Source: Deltaproteobacteria bacterium (GTDB lineage: Bacteria; Myxococcota_A; Polyangia; Haliangiales; JADYYK01). From it: a stretch of 64,000 nt of DNA. The stretch is from the NCBI GenBank assembly GCA_020853705.1, contig JADYYK010000054.1, positions 1 through 64,000 on the forward strand, in the 5' to 3' direction. This document shows positions 33,202 through 42,225 of this stretch, piece by piece; the first letter of the stretch is position 1, and each line of letters opens with the position of its first letter. The notes beneath the pieces were generated by a model. That model saw only the letters and a program-made list of their open reading frames with translations. It did no database searches and was not told the origin of the DNA. The position numbers and the translations under genes are program-made.

Positions 33202-34110
33202 TCAGAGCGCGCCGAGCCAGAGCGTCGTCAGGGTCTTGCCGAAGAACAGGTAGGCCAGCGCGCCCAGGATGAGGAACGGCCCGAACGGGATCTCGAGGTG
33301 GCGCAGCGCGGGCTCGGCCTCCTCAGCCTCGCCTGCGCCGGCAGGCGTGCCCTCGGGCGGGGCCGGCTGCGCTGCTGCCCGGCGCCGCTGCACCAGCAGC
33401 ACTGGCAGCGCGATCACCGTGCCCAGCATCGAGCCCACGAACATCGCGAACGGGATGGCCTGCCAGCCCAGCAGCGCGCCGATCACCGCCAGCAGCTTGC
33501 CATCGCCATAGCCCATGCCCTCACGCCGGGTCAGGTAGTAGTAGCCGTCGGCGATGGCGCGCACCACCAGGTAGCCGGCCGCGATGCCGATGACGCCGTC
33601 GAGCCAGCGCCGCTCGGGCAGCGCGAGGCCAGCCACATAGAAGATGATGATCGAGGGCAGCGTGATGACGTCGGGCAGCGTCTTGGTGTCGAGATCGATG
33701 AAGGCCAGGGTCAGCATGACCATGACGAAGTAGAAGTAGATGAAGAAGCGCCCGAGCTGCATGGGCGGAAAGTCGCCCGCCACCGGCACGATCACCGTGA
33801 TCTGCCACAGCGCCAGCGCCAGGAGGCCCGCGGCGGCCTCGACCAGGGCATAGCGAATGCTGAACTTCGCCCCGCAATTGCGGCACTTTCCGCGCAGGAT
33901 GAACCAGCTCAGGATGGGCAGGTTGTCGTACCAGGCCACCGGCTTGCCGCACGAGAAGCACTTCGACCCCGGGCGCACCACCGACAGCTTGAGCGGCACC
34001 CGGACCACACAGACGTTGGCGAAGCTGCCCCACAGCGCGCCCCACACGAACGCGAACACCGCGCCCAGCGGGCTGGAAGCCAGCTCCGCCACGATCTGGT
34101 CGATGCTCAC
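33202..34110 (-). CDS. pilD: Prepilin peptidase (A24)
   Basis: 302 residues with a GTG start after AAAGGA. N-terminal GSFANVCVVRVP and two CxxC pairs (CFSC, CRNC) form the methylase-zinc region; six to eight membrane helices follow; catalytic aspartates in FIDLDTKTLPD and GYGDGK. It cleaves and methylates type IV prepilins or pseudopilins at the inner membrane. pilQ lies 28 kb away in this window. Confidence 0.92.
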   Translation of the reverse strand: MSIDQIVAELASSPLGAVFAFVWGALWGSFANVCVVRVPLKLSVVRPGSKCFSCGKPVAWYDNLPILSWFILRGKCRNCGAKFSIRYALVEAAAGLLALALWQITVIVPVAGDFPPMQLGRFFIYFYFVMVMLTLAFIDLDTKTLPDVITLPSIIIFYVAGLALPERRWLDGVIGIAAGYLVVRAIADGYYYLTRREGMGYGDGKLLAVIGALLGWQAIPFAMFVGSMLGTVIALPVLLVQRRRAAAQPAPPEGTPAGAGEAEEAEPALRHLEIPFGPFLILGALAYLFFGKTLTTLWLGAL

Positions 34111-34169
34111 GGGGTGATCCTTTCATCCCCGCCCGGCCCACGCAACAAAGGCCGATTTGACAGCACGCG

Positions 34170-35066
34170 GTGGGGGCGCTACGAAACCAGGACTTGTCGC
34201 GCGTCCGTCCCCTTCTCGTCACCCTCCTCGTGACCACCAGCCTGGCCTGTGGCGGCAAGCGCGCCAAGCCGCGGGCGGTGCGCGCGCCCGTGCTGCCCGC
34301 CGCGGCGCCGACCAGCGCCGACGCCACCCGCGCCGGCAAGGACGCCGGCGAGCTCTTGCGCGCGACCCACCTGCCCAGCGCCACCCTGCTGGGGGCCGTG
34401 GGCGCCCACAAGCTGACCCTGAAGTCGCACGTCGCCATCACCGCCGAGCAGCCCGAGACGCTCGACGAGGACACCACGCTCGAGGTCGCCGGCGACGGCC
34501 AGTTCCACCTGCTGCACCTCAACTCGCGCGACTATGGCCAGGACGTGGTGCTGACCGGCGGCAACCTGTTCGTGCGCCCGCGCTACGGCAAATATGTGCG
34601 CCGCCCGCCCGAGCCAGGAGAGCCCGAGCGGCTGCGCGACGAGGCCCTGGGCACGCTGGCGGCGTACCTCGACGTGGTCGGCTTCGCGCTGGAGGCCAAG
34701 GGTGGAGAGGCGACCACCGCGGCGGGCCGCCCGGCGCTGAAGGTCGCGCTGGGCCAGGGGGCCGGCAAGGCGCCCGCGGCGTCGGACGACTTCCCCGAGC
34801 GCAAGTGGCGCGAGACCGTGGTGCCGGTGTCGATCGAGGGCTCGGTGACGCTGGATCAGGCCACCGGGGTGCCGCTCGCGGCCGATGTGCACCTGCGCTA
34901 CAAACACACCCGCGAGGGCCAGACCGTCGAGACCGCGCTGGCGCTGACCCTGGCGGTCGAGGCCGGCGCCACCGTCGCCGCGCCCGCCGAGGGCACCTGG
35001 GTCGACGTGCCGGTGCGCGAGCGCCCGGTGCTGGAGCGCGATCAGCTGCTGGGGATCGAGCGATGA
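34170..35066 (+). CDS. Lipoprotein of unknown function
   Basis: 298 residues from a GTG at 34170 (a later in-frame TTG at 34194 is possible). Signal with TSLACGG lipobox, Ala/Pro linker, then a soluble domain (HVAITAEQPETLDEDTTLEV, FVRPRYGKYVRRPP) of the LolA-like or outer-membrane sort that I cannot assign. Overlaps the next gene by 4 bp (ATGA). Confidence 0.65.
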   Translation: MGALRNQDLSRVRPLLVTLLVTTSLACGGKRAKPRAVRAPVLPAAAPTSADATRAGKDAGELLRATHLPSATLLGAVGAHKLTLKSHVAITAEQPETLDEDTTLEVAGDGQFHLLHLNSRDYGQDVVLTGGNLFVRPRYGKYVRRPPEPGEPERLRDEALGTLAAYLDVVGFALEAKGGEATTAAGRPALKVALGQGAGKAPAASDDFPERKWRETVVPVSIEGSVTLDQATGVPLAADVHLRYKHTREGQTVETALALTLAVEAGATVAAPAEGTWVDVPVRERPVLERDQLLGIER

Positions 35067-35836
35067 GCGCGCCCGGCGACGACGGCGGCGCCACCGCCGC
35101 GCCCGATCTGGCGCACCTCGCCGAGCTGCGCGCCAAGATCGCCGCGCGCGCCGTGGCCACCGCGCTGGCGGGGCTGGTGCCATTGCCCATCATCGACGAC
35201 CTGGCCTCCGAGGCGGCGCGTCGCTCGATGCTGCGCATGATCGCCAAGGCGCGGGGCATCGCGACCACGCCGGGGGCGATCGCGAACCTGGCCGTCGAGG
35301 TCGACGCGCCGACCTGGCGCCGGCTGGCCACCGGCGCGGCGGTCGGCTCGATGCTGTGGCGATCGCTGCGCAAGGCGGTGCTGGTGCTGACCGTGCTGCG
35401 CGAGGCCGACGAGGCGGCGCGCACCTTCCAGATCGGCACCCTGTTCGATCACTACTGCGCGCGCATGCACCCGGGCGGCGAGCTCGACGCCGTCAGCGCG
35501 CGCCTGCTGCGCGAGGTCATGACCGCGAGCATGGAGTCGGTGCGCCGCGAGGCCCTCAAGAAGACCTTCCGCCGCGGCATGCTGCTGGCGCTGCGCACCA
35601 GCGCGCGGGTGCCCATCAAGCTGGTCTCGAGCTTCGTGCGCGCGGTGACCGGGCGCGGCAAGGGCGAGGCCGCCGTCGACGCCGCGGTCGAGGCCGCCGA
35701 GCGCGAGGGCTTCGTGGCCAAGGCGGCGCGCGCCATCACCGACGAGATCACCTCGTCGGGCAGCGCCTTCCTGGGCGAGCTGGTGGACGCCTTCGGCTCG
35801 CGCTGGAAGCTGCACCAGGCGCTGGCCAAGAAGTGA
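35063..35836 (+). CDS. Conserved helical protein of unknown function
   Basis: 257 residues. Mostly Ala/Leu/Arg-rich helices, with one conserved-looking patch LVPLPIIDDLASEAARRSML near the N-terminus and an amphipathic C-terminus. No signal peptide. It overlaps both the lipoprotein (4 bp) and proB (GTGA), so it is part of the same operon. Family not recognised. Confidence 0.6.
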   Translation: MSAPGDDGGATAAPDLAHLAELRAKIAARAVATALAGLVPLPIIDDLASEAARRSMLRMIAKARGIATTPGAIANLAVEVDAPTWRRLATGAAVGSMLWRSLRKAVLVLTVLREADEAARTFQIGTLFDHYCARMHPGGELDAVSARLLREVMTASMESVRREALKKTFRRGMLLALRTSARVPIKLVSSFVRAVTGRGKGEAAVDAAVEAAEREGFVAKAARAITDEITSSGSAFLGELVDAFGSRWKLHQALAKK

Positions 35837-36945
35837 GGGCCGAGCGCCAGGCCCTGCAGGGGGCGCGGCGGGTGGTGCTCAAGATCGGCAGCCGGCTGAT
35901 CCGCGAGGCGCCCGAGGAGCGCGCGACCATGCTGGCGCAGGCCGCGGCGTCGGCGCGCGCGCGTGGCGTCGAGGTCGTCCTCGTCAGCTCGGGGGCCATC
36001 GCGCTGGGCATCGAGCGCCTCGGCCTCGGCGAGCGGCCCAGGCTGATGCCCGAGCTGCAGGCCTGCGCGGCCATCGGACAGGGCCGCCTGATGCAGCTCT
36101 ATGATCGGGCCTTCGCCGCGGTCGGGCTGGCCATCGGACAGGTCCTCTTGACCCACGACGACCTGGCCGACCGGTCGCGCTACCTGAACGCGCGTCATGC
36201 CCTGACCGCGCTGCTGGCGCTGGGCGCGGTGCCCATCATCAACGAGAACGACACCGTGGCCATCGAGGAGATCACCTTCGGTGACAACGACCGGCTGGCC
36301 GGCCTGGTGACCAGCCTGATCAACGCCGACGTGCTGGTGGTGCTGACCGACGTCGACGGGGTGCACGACGCCGACCCGGCCGCGGGTGGCCAGCGCATGG
36401 CGCTGGTGCGCGACGTCGATCGCGAGGCCGTCCCGGTGGCTGGCGGCACGGTGGTCGGCGGGGTCGGGCGGGGCGGCATGGCCTCCAAGGTGCTGGCGGC
36501 CAAGGTCGCGGGACGTTTCGGGGTTCCCACGGTGATCTGCAGCGGGCGGCATGACCGCGTGCTCGACCGGGTGCTCGCGGGTGAGGACCTGGGCACGCTG
36601 CTCTTGCCCGAGGCCGACCGGCTGGGGGCGCGCAAGCACTGGATCGCGTTCACCTTGAAGCCGGCGGGCGCGGTCGTGATCGACGATGGCGCCCGGCGCG
36701 CGCTGGTCGAGGCCAAGCGCAGCCTGCTGCCCTCGGGCGTGCGCGAGGTGCGCGGCGCCTTCGTGGTCGGTGACGCCATCGCGGTGCTCGACGGCGCGGG
36801 CCACGAGCTGGCGCGCGGCCTGGCCGGCTATGGCGCCGACGAGGCGACGCGGATCGCAGGCAAGAAAAGCGGCGAGATCGAGGCTATCCTCGGGTACAAG
36901 AGGACCGACGAGCTGGTGCACCGGGACGACCTGGTGCTGGTGTAG
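35833..36945 (+). CDS. proB: Glutamate 5-kinase
   Basis: 370 residues, GTG start overlapping the upstream stop. Amino-acid kinase domain (RRVVLKIGSRLI, VLVSSGAIALG, IINENDTVA, GDNDRLAG) followed by a C-terminal PUA domain (about 275-360). It phosphorylates glutamate in the first step of proline synthesis. proA follows after 5 bp. Confidence 0.95.
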   Translation: MRAERQALQGARRVVLKIGSRLIREAPEERATMLAQAAASARARGVEVVLVSSGAIALGIERLGLGERPRLMPELQACAAIGQGRLMQLYDRAFAAVGLAIGQVLLTHDDLADRSRYLNARHALTALLALGAVPIINENDTVAIEEITFGDNDRLAGLVTSLINADVLVVLTDVDGVHDADPAAGGQRMALVRDVDREAVPVAGGTVVGGVGRGGMASKVLAAKVAGRFGVPTVICSGRHDRVLDRVLAGEDLGTLLLPEADRLGARKHWIAFTLKPAGAVVIDDGARRALVEAKRSLLPSGVREVRGAFVVGDAIAVLDGAGHELARGLAGYGADEATRIAGKKSGEIEAILGYKRTDELVHRDDLVLV

Positions 36946-36950
36946 CGATC

Positions 36951-38237
36951 ATGACCATCCCGCAGCAGAAGACCGATCTCGAGCTCCAGATGGCGCGCCT
37001 GGCCAAGGCGGCGCGGGCGGCTGGTCGCGCCGTGGCCAAGGCGGGCAGCGCGGTGCGCACCGCGGCGATCCGGAGCATGGCCGAGCAGGTGCGGGCGCGC
37101 GCCGCGGTGGTGCTGGCGGCCAACGCGCGTGACGTCGACGCCGCCACGGCGTCGGGCACCTCGGGCGCGATGCTGGATCGGCTGAAGCTGGATCCGGCGC
37201 GCCTGGAGAAGATGGCGCGCGCGCTGGACGAGGTCGCGGGGCTGCCCGATCCGGTCGGCGAGGTGGTCAAGATGTGGCGCCGGCCCAACGGGCTGCAGGT
37301 CGGACGCCAGCGCATCCCGCTGGGCGTCATCGCGATGATCTTCGAGTCGCGCCCCAACGTGACCACCGACGCCGCGGCGCTGTGCCTGAAGGCCGGCAAC
37401 GCCGTCATCCTGCGCGGCGGTTCGGAGGCCTTCCAGACCAACACCGAGCTGGCCAGGTGTGTCGACTTCGCGCTGGCTGGCGTGGGGCTGCCGTCGGCCG
37501 CGGTGCAGCTGATGCCGACCACCGACCGCGCCGCGCTGGTGGCGCTGCTGCGCTGCGAGGACGACGTCGATCTGGTCATCCCGCGCGGTGGCGAGGGGCT
37601 GATCCGCTTCGTGGCGGAGACCTCGCGCATCCCGGTCATCAAGCACTACAAGGGTGTCTGCCACATCTTCGTCGAGGCCAGCGCAGACCAGGCCGCGGCC
37701 CTGGCCATCTGCCACAACGCCAAGGTGCCCAAGCCCGGCGTGTGCAACGCGGTGGAGACCATCCTGGTGCAGCGCGCCATCGCGGCCGAGTTCGTGCCCA
37801 GGCTGGCGGCGCACCTTCGCGCGGACGGCGTGGAGCTGCGCGGCGATGCCGAGTCGGTGCGGCTGGCGCCGGCCGGGGCGGTCAAGCTGGCCAGCGAGGA
37901 CGACTGGTCGGCCGAGTATCTCGACCTCATCGTGGCGGTGCGCGTGGTCGGCGACCTCGACGAGGCCATCGCTCACATCGAGCGCTACGGGTCGCTGCAC
38001 ACCGAGTCGATCCTGACCCGGGACTACGCTTTGGCGCGCAGGTTCATCGATGAGGTGGATTCCTCGACCGTCATGGTGAATGCTTCCACCCGCTTCGCGG
38101 ACGGCAACGAGCTCGGGCTGGGTGCGGAGATCGGGATCTCGACGACCAAGCTGCATGCCTACGGGCCGATGGGGATCGAAGAGTTGACGACGACCAAGTT
38201 CGTGGTCTACGGGGACGGGCAGATTCGAAGGGGATGA
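36951..38237 (+). CDS. proA: Gamma-glutamyl phosphate reductase
   Basis: 428 residues. Aldehyde-dehydrogenase-like fold with the catalytic Cys in KPGVCNAVETILV and the NADPH region LKAGNAVILRGGSEA. It reduces glutamyl phosphate to the semialdehyde, the second step of proline synthesis. It overlaps rsfS by 4 bp. Confidence 0.95.
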   Translation: MTIPQQKTDLELQMARLAKAARAAGRAVAKAGSAVRTAAIRSMAEQVRARAAVVLAANARDVDAATASGTSGAMLDRLKLDPARLEKMARALDEVAGLPDPVGEVVKMWRRPNGLQVGRQRIPLGVIAMIFESRPNVTTDAAALCLKAGNAVILRGGSEAFQTNTELARCVDFALAGVGLPSAAVQLMPTTDRAALVALLRCEDDVDLVIPRGGEGLIRFVAETSRIPVIKHYKGVCHIFVEASADQAAALAICHNAKVPKPGVCNAVETILVQRAIAAEFVPRLAAHLRADGVELRGDAESVRLAPAGAVKLASEDDWSAEYLDLIVAVRVVGDLDEAIAHIERYGSLHTESILTRDYALARRFIDEVDSSTVMVNASTRFADGNELGLGAEIGISTTKLHAYGPMGIEELTTTKFVVYGDGQIRRG

Positions 38238-38875
38238 TGACGAAGCAGACGGGCAAGAGCGGTGGAGCCAGGGACAAGGCCAAGGGCAAGGGCGCGAAGG
38301 GGCGTGGCGGCGCTGCGGCGGGCGCGAGCGCGGCCGCGAAGGGCAAGAAGAAGGGGCGCAGGGGGCCGAAGGTGACGGGAGACGGATCGATGCTGGAAGA
38401 TCGTGCCGCGCAGGCGCTGCCCAGGCGGGCGCGCGAGCCGCTGGCGGAGCCGCGCGCGCCGCGCTCGGCGATTGGCCCGGGCGACCCCGGGCGCGGCCAG
38501 GCCAGTGAGCTGGCGCTGCGCGCGGTGTCGGCGGCGCTGGACAAGAAGGCGCTGGAGCCGGCGCTGTTCGACGTGCGTGATCTGGCGTCGTACACCGACT
38601 ACATCCTGGTGGTGTCGGGGCGCAGTGACCGCCAGGTCCACGCCATCGTCGACGCCATCCGCGACGAGCTCGAGAAGCTGGGCCGGCGCACGCTGAGCGT
38701 CGAGGACTCCGCCGAGGGGCAGTGGTCGCTGCTCGATTTCGGCGAGCTCATCGTGCACGTGTTCCACCACCCGGTGCGCGAGTTCTACGATCTGGAGTCG
38801 CTCTGGATCGACGCCGCGCGGGTGCCGCTGGAGCTGCCTGCCGAGGCGCGCCTCGACGCGGAGAACGCCTACTGA
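38234..38875 (+). CDS. rsfS: Ribosomal silencing factor RsfS with basic extension
   Basis: 213 residues, almost twice the usual 105-120. Residues about 90-195 are the RsfS domain (LASYTDYILVVSGRSDRQV, WSLLDFGELIVHVFHHPVRE)F. The first 90 residues are a Lys/Gly/Ala-rich disordered extension, probably RNA-binding. RsfS binds uL14 and blocks subunit joining. It overlaps proA and rlmH by 4 bp each. Confidence 0.92.
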   Translation: MMTKQTGKSGGARDKAKGKGAKGRGGAAAGASAAAKGKKKGRRGPKVTGDGSMLEDRAAQALPRRAREPLAEPRAPRSAIGPGDPGRGQASELALRAVSAALDKKALEPALFDVRDLASYTDYILVVSGRSDRQVHAIVDAIRDELEKLGRRTLSVEDSAEGQWSLLDFGELIVHVFHHPVREFYDLESLWIDAARVPLELPAEARLDAENAY

Positions 38876-39297
38876 AGCTCTCGATCTGGGCGGTCGGCAA
38901 GCTGCGCGACCGCGCGCTGGAGACGCTGTGCGCCGACTATGTCGAGCGCATCTCGCACTACTCGCCCGTCGAGGTGGTCGAGCTGCGCGACGACGCCGCG
39001 CTGGAGCGCACGGTGGCCGAGGGGCGCGCGCGCGTCATCGCGCTGGACGTGGATGGCGCCTCTGAGTCGAGCGAGGGCTTCGCGCGCTGGCTGGAGAAGC
39101 AGCAGATCGCGGGCGGGTCGCCGCTGGCGTTCGTGATCGGCGGCGCCGACGGCCTGCCGGCGGCGGTGCGCGCCAAGGCGACGCGCAAGCTCAGCCTGGG
39201 GCCGATGACGTTGCCGCACAAGCTGGCGCGCCTTATTCTGCTCGAGCAACTCTACCGGGCGCTGACCATCATCAAGGGCGAGCCCTACCACAAGTAG
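38872..39297 (+). CDS. rlmH: 23S rRNA pseudouridine-1915 N3-methyltransferase
   Basis: 141 residues. The SPOUT fold is shown by FVIGGADGLPAAVRAKA and LGPMTLPHKLARLILLEQLYRA with the C-terminal YHK. The only start fitting the family N-terminus (KLSIWAVGKLRD) is CTG at 38872, overlapping the rsfS stop as CTGA; no ATG, GTG or TTG lies in frame nearby. It methylates pseudouridine 1915 in helix 69. Confidence 0.9.
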   Translation: MKLSIWAVGKLRDRALETLCADYVERISHYSPVEVVELRDDAALERTVAEGRARVIALDVDGASESSEGFARWLEKQQIAGGSPLAFVIGGADGLPAAVRAKATRKLSLGPMTLPHKLARLILLEQLYRALTIIKGEPYHK

Positions 39298-39309
39298 CAG
39301 GAGCGAGCG

Positions 39310-40851
39310 ATGAAGCGGGCGGTCCTGGTCGTCCTCGACGGTTTCGGTGAGCGCGCGGAGAAGCCGTGGAACGCGGTGCGCACGGCGCGCACGCCGACCT
39401 TCGACGAGCTGTACGCGAGCTATCCCCACACCCTGCTGGAGGCCTCCGAGGTCCATGTCGGGCTGCCCGAGGGCCAGATGGGCAACAGCGAGGTCGGCCA
39501 CCTGAACCTGGGTGCCGGGCGCATCGTGTACCAGGATCTGACGCGCATCAACGTGGCCATCGCGGATGGCTCGTTCTACGACAACCCGGCGCTGGTGGGC
39601 GCCCTGGAGGCGGCGCGCGCCAGTGGCGGCGCGCTGCACCTTTTCGGGCTGACCTCGCCGGGCGGCGTGCACTCGTCGCTGGCGCACGCCTACGCGATCG
39701 TGGAGCTGGCGCGGCGGCGCGGCTTCCAGCGGGTGTACTGGCACGCCTTCCTGGATGGCCGCGACGTGCCGCCGAAGTCGGCCCAGGCCACCCTGGAGGA
39801 GGTCGACGCGCGCCTGCGCGAGTCGGGCGTGGGGCGCCTCTGCAGCCTGGTCGGGCGCTACTATGCGATGGATCGCGACTCGCGCTGGGAGCGCGTGCAG
39901 CAGGCGTGGAACATGCTGGTGCACGGCGAGGGTCGGCGCGCGGCCAGCGCGGTGGAGGGGCTGGCGGCGGCGTATGCGGCGGGCGAGACCGACGAGTTCG
40001 TCAAGCCGACGGTGCTGACCGATGGCGCCGGCGTGTCGCTGGCGACGGTGAAGAGCGGCGACGCCGTGGTGTTCTGGAACTTCCGATCGGACCGGGCGCG
40101 CCAGCTGACGCGGGCGATGACGCAGGACGGCTTCGACGGCTTCCCGCGCCCGGGGCGGCCGGCGCTGTCGCGCTACGTGTGCATGACCCAGTATGACGCC
40201 ACGTTTGGCCTGCCCATCGCGTTCCCGCCGCAGTCGATGGACAACCTGCTCGGCGGCGTGCTGGCGGCGCGCGGCGTGCGCCAGTTCCGCTGCGCGGAGA
40301 CCGAGAAGTACGCCCACGTGACCTTCTTCTTCAATGGCGGCGTCGAGGCGCCGTTCGCGCTGGAGGAGCGCCAGCTGGTGCCGTCGGATCGCTCGGTGCC
40401 CACCTACGACAAGGCGCCGCGGATGAGCGCCGAGCCGGTCACCGACGCGGTGGTCGCCAAGATCGAGTCGGGCGAGCACGGCTTCATCCTGGTCAACTAT
40501 GCCAACCCCGACATGGTCGGCCACACCGGGGTCATGGACGCCAGCGTGATCGCGGTGGAGACGGTGGACACTTGCCTGGGCCGCATCATCAAGGCGGCGC
40601 GCGCGCACGGGGTCGCGGTGCTGATCACGGCCGACCATGGCAACTGCGAGACCATGTGGGATCCGGTCACCGGACAGCCGCACACCGCCCACACCATGAA
40701 CCCGGTGCCGCTGATCGTGGCCGATGACGAGCTGCGCGGGCGGGCCCTGGACCAGGGCGGCCGGCTGTGTGATGTGGCGCCGACCCTGCTGGGAATCATG
40801 GGGATTCCGGTGCCGGCCGAGATGACCGGGCGCGATCTGCTGCTGAAGTAG
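39310..40851 (+). CDS. gpmI: 2,3-bisphosphoglycerate-independent phosphoglycerate mutase
   Basis: 513 residues, the usual length. Metal/catalytic motifs: VLDGFGE, the catalytic Ser in GNSEVGHLNLGAG, FLDGRDVPP, RSDRARQ, NYANPDMVGHTG and ADHGNCE. It interconverts 3- and 2-phosphoglycerate in glycolysis, Mn2+-dependent. A purine stretch AGCAGGAGCG lies before the ATG. Confidence 0.95.
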   Translation: MKRAVLVVLDGFGERAEKPWNAVRTARTPTFDELYASYPHTLLEASEVHVGLPEGQMGNSEVGHLNLGAGRIVYQDLTRINVAIADGSFYDNPALVGALEAARASGGALHLFGLTSPGGVHSSLAHAYAIVELARRRGFQRVYWHAFLDGRDVPPKSAQATLEEVDARLRESGVGRLCSLVGRYYAMDRDSRWERVQQAWNMLVHGEGRRAASAVEGLAAAYAAGETDEFVKPTVLTDGAGVSLATVKSGDAVVFWNFRSDRARQLTRAMTQDGFDGFPRPGRPALSRYVCMTQYDATFGLPIAFPPQSMDNLLGGVLAARGVRQFRCAETEKYAHVTFFFNGGVEAPFALEERQLVPSDRSVPTYDKAPRMSAEPVTDAVVAKIESGEHGFILVNYANPDMVGHTGVMDASVIAVETVDTCLGRIIKAARAHGVAVLITADHGNCETMWDPVTGQPHTAHTMNPVPLIVADDELRGRALDQGGRLCDVAPTLLGIMGIPVPAEMTGRDLLLK

Positions 40852-40884
40852 CAACCCGCGCGGGCCGGCGTCGATGACGCCGGC

Positions 40885-41685
40885 ATGCGAGAGATCTTGC
40901 GAGAGGTGGCGCGAGGCGTCACGGCCCTGGTGTGGCCTGCGCAGTGCGCCGGGTGTGGCGAGGTGGTCGACGAGGGCGCGGCGTTCTGTGCCGAGTGTGT
41001 GCTCGGGCTGGATGAGGTCGGGGTCGGGTGTGCGCGCTGTGGCGAGCCGGCCGAGCGTGCGCTGTCGAGCTGCGCGCGCTGTGCGGCGGCGCCGCCGGCG
41101 TTCGCGGGGGCGGTCGCGCTGGGCAGGTATGGCGGGCCGCTGGGCGAGGCGGTGCTGCGGCTCAAGCACGGGCGACGGCTGGAGGTGGCGGGGGCGCTGG
41201 CGCCGCTGCTGGCCGAGCTGGTCCTGACGAGGCCCGAGCTTGCGGCCTGCGAGGTGGTGGTGCCGGTGCCGCTGGCGCCGGGGCGGCTGGCGCGGCGCGG
41301 GTTCGATCAGGCCGGCGAGCTGGCGCGCGCGCTGGTGCGGGTGCTGCGGCGCGACCACCGGCGGCCACTGCTGGTGCTGGCGGCGCTGGCGCGGGTGCGC
41401 GAGACGCCGCCGCAGGCGGGCGGGCCGGCGGAGCGAGCCGCCAATGTGCGCGGGGCCTTCGCGCTGCGTGAGGCGGTGGCGCGCGCGCGCGGCGGCAGCG
41501 CCGGCGGCGGCAGCGGCGCCGGCGGCGGCAGCGGCGGCAGCGGCGTCGCCGGGCGCGCGGTGCTGCTGCTCGACGACGTGATGACGACGGGAGCCACCGC
41601 CAGCGCATGTGCCCGGGTGCTCAGGCGGGCGGGGGCGCGCGTGGTGTATGCCTTGACCGTGGCGCGGGCGGTCGCTAGCGTCTGA
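40885..41685 (+). CDS. comF: ComF family phosphoribosyltransferase-like protein
   Basis: 266 residues. N-terminal zinc finger (CAGCGEV, CAEC, CARCGEP, CARC), then a phosphoribosyltransferase domain with PVPLAPGRLARRGFDQA and the PRPP loop LLLDDVMTTGAT. ComF helps take up or process transforming DNA in other bacteria. An unusual Gly/Ser linker of about 17 residues (SAGGGSGAGGGSGGSG) is inserted just before the PRPP loop strand. Confidence 0.88.
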   Translation: MREILREVARGVTALVWPAQCAGCGEVVDEGAAFCAECVLGLDEVGVGCARCGEPAERALSSCARCAAAPPAFAGAVALGRYGGPLGEAVLRLKHGRRLEVAGALAPLLAELVLTRPELAACEVVVPVPLAPGRLARRGFDQAGELARALVRVLRRDHRRPLLVLAALARVRETPPQAGGPAERAANVRGAFALREAVARARGGSAGGGSGAGGGSGGSGVAGRAVLLLDDVMTTGATASACARVLRRAGARVVYALTVARAVASV

Positions 41686-41690
41686 CCCCC

Positions 41691-42182
41691 ATGGCCGAAA
41701 AGCCCGCCAAGCCCGCCAGCAAACCGGCCAAGCCCGACGCCATCAAGGTGCTGATCCGCAACCGCAAGGCGCGGCACGACTATCACATCGACGAGGACTT
41801 CGAGGCCGGCCTGGTCCTGATGGGCTCCGAGGTCAAGTCGCTGCGCGACGCCAAGGCGACCCTGATCGACGCCTATGGCGCGGTGAAGAACCACGAACTC
41901 TGGCTGGAGAACTGCCAGATCCAGCCCTACCCGCAGGCCAACCAGTTCAACCACGAGCCGTTTCGCCCGCGCAAGCTGCTGGTCAGCAAGCAGGAGCTGC
42001 GCCGCCTCGAGGCCAAGCTGCTGGCCAAGGGCTACACCCTGATCCCGCTCGAGATCTACGTGAAGAAGGGGATCATCAAGGTCCAGATGGGCCTGGCGCG
42101 CGGCAAGAAGGACTGGGACAAGCGCGACTCCAAGCGCGAGAAGGACGTCGAGCGCGACATGGCGAGAGAGCGCGCGGACTGA
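41691..42182 (+). CDS. smpB: SsrA-binding protein SmpB
   Basis: 163 residues. Core motifs: RNRKARHDYHID, GLVLMGSEVKSLR, NCQIQPY, LIPLEIYVKKGIIKVQMGLARGKK, and the basic helical tail KRDSKREKDVERDMARERAD that occupies the mRNA channel. SmpB carries tmRNA to stalled ribosomes. No ssrA gene is visible within the next 2 kb. TAGCGT is 9 bp before the ATG. Confidence 0.95.
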   Translation: MAEKPAKPASKPAKPDAIKVLIRNRKARHDYHIDEDFEAGLVLMGSEVKSLRDAKATLIDAYGAVKNHELWLENCQIQPYPQANQFNHEPFRPRKLLVSKQELRRLEAKLLAKGYTLIPLEIYVKKGIIKVQMGLARGKKDWDKRDSKREKDVERDMARERAD

Positions 42183-42194
42183 AGCCGGCGGACC

Positions 42195-42225
42195 GCATCC
42201 CGACCCGCTGCGCGGGGCGGGATGC
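42195..42225. terminator. GC-rich hairpin between convergent smpB and NTPase genes
   Basis: GCATCCCG and CGGGATGC pair at the base of a GC-rich stem-loop, placed exactly between the two stop codons. Suited as a bidirectional terminator, though without a T-run. Confidence 0.6.
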
